This document shows, in pieces, positions 4,165 through 6,808 of a DNA stretch of 6,808 nt; within the stretch, counting starts at the first letter, position 1, and each line of letters opens with the position of its first letter. The stretch spans positions 1 through 6,808 of the forward strand of contig CATIYX010000291.1 in assembly GCA_949739095.1 (NCBI GenBank), read 5' to 3'. Made by a program: the position numbers and the translations under genes. The stretch comes from an uncultured Clostridia bacterium. GTDB taxonomy: Bacteria > Bacillota > Clostridia > RUG12999. The notes below the pieces were generated by a model. It searched no databases, had not been told where the DNA came from, and saw nothing but the letters and a program-made list of their open reading frames with translations.

Positions 4165-6808
4165 ATGAAGAGAACACGCAAACGTGGCGTTGTTTTCATT
4201 ATGGCACTGGTGATGGCACTCGGTGTTATCACGCCAGCGGCAGCAGCAACGCCTGAAAATGATGTTGATGCACATTGGGCAGCTACCTATATTTATCAAG
4301 CGGTCAGAGGTGGATTCGCGGATATGCATGACGGGCTGTTTGAGCCGGACCGCGCTGTCACACGCGCAGAATTTGCACATATGATGACGGCAATGCTGGG
4401 GCTATCGCGTGCAGGAGATAGCGTGTTTACGGATGTGGAAAAAGACAATCCGTATTATAAAGACATTCAGACGGCGGTCGCGGCAGGTATTTTAAAGGGG
4501 AAAGAAACCAGTAAATTCTATCCGAATGGGGAAATCACCCGTCAGGAAGCGGGCGTGATTATCAGCCGTGTGGTTCCCAGCGCGGATATGCTGGACCAAT
4601 CGTGTTTGGACACATTCCACGACGTGGATAAGATAGGGTCTTGGGCGCGGGAGGCGCTGGCAATTTGTAAAAACAAAGGGTATATCATTGGCAATGAATT
4701 AGGATATATGAATCCGCTGGGACGGCTGACCCGTGCCGAAGCGGTTAAAATTTTGTGCGTCATACAGGACAACGAAGACATTGTTCGCGAGGATGTGACG
4801 CTCAGCGGCAAAGACCCTGAATTACAGAACAAAATCGTGGTAGGGGATGTGAACATTTCCTCTGCGGCGAAAGGCAGTGTTGTGCTACGCAACAATATTA
4901 TTTTCGGCAGCGTGACTGCATCGGGCGGAACCAGCCTGCGCGTACAGGATTCGTGTTTGTCCTACCAACTTATCATTCGCGGCACGCCTGTTTCCTTTGA
5001 AGTGACGGCGGTGGGACGCACAGAAATTGCATTGGTACGCCGTTATGAACTGCGTAGTGTCGTCAATCAGAAACTGGATGCCGGCTTTAGTGGCGTGGGA
5101 CGTGTTGAGAACCATTTTGCCTCTAGCACTGTTTCCGGTGGTGGTGGCAGTGGCGGTAGTGCAAGCAAACCGAATATACAGAACCAGCCGAATGCACAGC
5201 GCGTCACGCAGATGATTGAGGCGCTGCCGGATCCGGAAGCAGTTGAAAAAACGACAGTGAATACCTATAAAGACAGCATTTGGGAAGCCAAAAAACGTCT
5301 GGACCAACTGACGAAAACAGAACTTAATAGCGTTGATGAGACAAATCGAGAAAAATTGCAGTCGTTAATAGATAAAGTGGGACAATATCTGGTGTTGATT
5401 CCGCGGGTGGAATCGCCGGAGGTCTCCTTGTCTGCAGGAGAAGCAGAATTTATATGGCGGTGTGATACGGTGCCGCTTTTGCAGCCGGAGACAACAAAAC
5501 TGGTGTATGAATTGAAAGCGGATGCAGTAGGACAAGAAGAATACCCTGCAATCAGCCAGATTATAGGCGCGGAAACAGAAGTGGACAGTGCCTATGAAAT
5601 CTATGTGCAGCGCGAAATACATGCTACCAAAATTCAAACGGAAACCCTTAGCGCAAATGGACTGCCCTTGCAGCTTTCCATTCGGGAGGACCTTGCGAAC
5701 AAAGCAGGGCTGGAAGTTATATATATGGCGGCGGACGGGTCTTGCCGTCCACAGAATGCCGTTAGAGTGCGCCGCGGCGGACAATATTTTCTGGAATTTC
5801 AGGCAGCGGAAGAAACGGAAGAATCTGCCGCAGGCAAAAGCATGTCCGGAAAGTATGTTGTCACCTATGACAAACAGGGCACCGCGCCGTCAGGTCGTTT
5901 TGAGACGCCACAGCAGCTAAAAGTACAAAAGGACAGCGCAAAACATGTAATTGTTTCTTTTCGTCCTGTGGAAGGCGCACAGAAATATTTGGTATACATA
6001 ACAAACACCCAAACAGCCGAAACAAGCTATTTTGAAACGGCGCAGACGACGCTGGATATCACGGACCGGCTCGGAGAAGGCGGGAGAACCTATCAGGTAC
6101 AGGTAGCAGCAAAAGCATTGGGTGATATGGCAACAAGTGCCTTGTCGGACGCGGTTTCATTTCAGACCGTTTGGGGTAAGCTTGACGCACCGCAACAACT
6201 GGACAGCATGAAACAAGAAGACGGCGGTGTGACGGTGTCGTTTGAAGCAGATCCGGCAGGGAAATTGGTTCAAATTAGTTTGCTGCAAGCGGATACCGGT
6301 GCGTTTGTCGGGTCCATGACAACGGAAGACAGGCAAGCGGATATCAGTGCGTTGCTTCTTCTGGCACCGCCGGAAGTGCGCCGGTTCACGGTACGCATTG
6401 TGTCGCTGAGCACAGGATATTTTGATACGTCCGATGCGGCGGATTTGCTGCTGGACCTTGACCAGTTCCGTTTGCGCTACAGCGCAGGAGAAAACGGTGC
6501 GGTGCTGGGAGAAACAGACCAGATGGTGGCGCGCGGCGAGGATGGCGGAGAAGTGACGGCCAGGGGTAATACGGGTTACCATTTCCTGCGCTGGAGCGAT
6601 GGCGTGGAAACCGCGGTCCGGCAGGATAAAGATGTGCAAAATGATATCAATGTCAGTGCACAATTTGAAATCAATACCTACCATCTGTCCTATACGGCAG
6701 CGGGACAAGGAACAGTTGAAGGAACGACCGACCAGTATGTGCAGCATGGCGGAGATGGAAGCAGCGTCAAGGCTGTGGCGGAAGAAGGATATGAATTTGC
6801 AGGCTGGA
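4165..6808 (+). CDS. SLH-domain surface protein with FN3-like and InlB-B-like repeats (3' end beyond window)
   Basis: The frame is open for 881 codons and continues past the window. Residues 1-28 form a Sec signal peptide: basic start KRTRKR, a hydrophobic core, and an AAAA cleavage region. Three SLH domains follow at about 33-80, 88-137 and 151-200. Each carries the TRxE wall-binding motif (TRAE 66-69, TRQE 125-128, TRAE 189-192), so the protein is expected to bind secondary cell-wall polymers outside the cell. About 208-315 is a beta-rich, beta-helix-like part, then a Gly/Ser linker (324-334) and a helical segment (about 342-410). About 412-575 is unassigned. Two FN3-like parts follow (about 580-668 and 674-760). 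The end has InlB-B-like repeats (about 769-835, and 839 to beyond the edge, ending at GYEFAGW). The start is taken at the signal peptide Met, with AAGGGTGG (4150-4157), an imperfect SD, 7 nt upstream. There is no lipobox, so it is not an Lgt substrate. Function beyond surface attachment is unknown. Confidence 0.9.
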   Translation, partial: MKRTRKRGVVFIMALVMALGVITPAAAATPENDVDAHWAATYIYQAVRGGFADMHDGLFEPDRAVTRAEFAHMMTAMLGLSRAGDSVFTDVEKDNPYYKDIQTAVAAGILKGKETSKFYPNGEITRQEAGVIISRVVPSADMLDQSCLDTFHDVDKIGSWAREALAICKNKGYIIGNELGYMNPLGRLTRAEAVKILCVIQDNEDIVREDVTLSGKDPELQNKIVVGDVNISSAAKGSVVLRNNIIFGSVTASGGTSLRVQDSCLSYQLIIRGTPVSFEVTAVGRTEIALVRRYELRSVVNQKLDAGFSGVGRVENHFASSTVSGGGGSGGSASKPNIQNQPNAQRVTQMIEALPDPEAVEKTTVNTYKDSIWEAKKRLDQLTKTELNSVDETNREKLQSLIDKVGQYLVLIPRVESPEVSLSAGEAEFIWRCDTVPLLQPETTKLVYELKADAVGQEEYPAISQIIGAETEVDSAYEIYVQREIHATKIQTETLSANGLPLQLSIREDLANKAGLEVIYMAADGSCRPQNAVRVRRGGQYFLEFQAAEETEESAAGKSMSGKYVVTYDKQGTAPSGRFETPQQLKVQKDSAKHVIVSFRPVEGAQKYLVYITNTQTAETSYFETAQTTLDITDRLGEGGRTYQVQVAAKALGDMATSALSDAVSFQTVWGKLDAPQQLDSMKQEDGGVTVSFEADPAGKLVQISLLQADTGAFVGSMTTEDRQADISALLLLAPPEVRRFTVRIVSLSTGYFDTSDAADLLLDLDQFRLRYSAGENGAVLGETDQMVARGEDGGEVTARGNTGYHFLRWSDGVETAVRQDKDVQNDINVSAQFEINTYHLSYTAAGQGTVEGTTDQYVQHGGDGSSVKAVAEEGYEFAGW

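Noticed and set aside
3683..4380. Minus-strand frames of 60-140 codons across the structured RNA and the start of the SLH gene
   Set aside because: They lack SD sequences and recognisable motifs, overlap one another, and their length follows from base composition and the opposite coding strand.

Overview
The window looks like chromosomal DNA from a clostridial Bacillota (Firmicutes), possibly an uncultured gut member of the Oscillospirales. The evidence is AGGAGG-type ribosome binding sites, sigma-A type promoters (three of four with an extended TGn -10), an Lgt with Firmicutes-like wording, and a large SLH-domain surface protein ending in InlB-B-like repeats. The taxonomic call is an inference from style, not from a marker gene. 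Every supported gene reads on the + strand.

Layout. Positions 1-212 hold two tandem copies of a ~98-bp palindromic intergenic repeat with short terminal inverted repeats. A near-consensus promoter (286-314) then leads to a metal-dependent amidohydrolase (476-1264). A second promoter (1301-1329) precedes a 64-residue two-helix membrane protein (1418-1612) and, 15 bp later, lgt (1628-2434). A third promoter (2465-2493) opens a ~160-nt leader with several hairpins and then a CDP-alcohol phosphatidyltransferase, probably PgsA (2660-3187). A strong intrinsic terminator follows (3291-3325).

About 840 bp without a convincing gene follow. Within them lies the strongest promoter of the window (TTGCAA-17-TATAAT with extended -10, 3506-3534). 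Downstream is a ~600-nt stretch (3541-4142) packed with complementary segments, several of them nested over 200 nt or more. I read this as a large structured RNA. It is either a free-standing non-coding RNA or an unusually long 5' leader of the next gene, and it is the most interesting object here. The last gene (4165 to beyond 6808) encodes a secreted protein with three SLH domains that runs off the window.

Functionally the middle and right parts concern the cell envelope. A PgsA-type enzyme supplies the phosphatidylglycerol precursor, Lgt uses phosphatidylglycerol to lipidate prolipoproteins, and the SLH protein is expected to bind cell-wall polysaccharide. The amidohydrolase has no evident tie to this theme. 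No tRNA, rRNA, CRISPR array, insertion sequence or prophage gene was seen.
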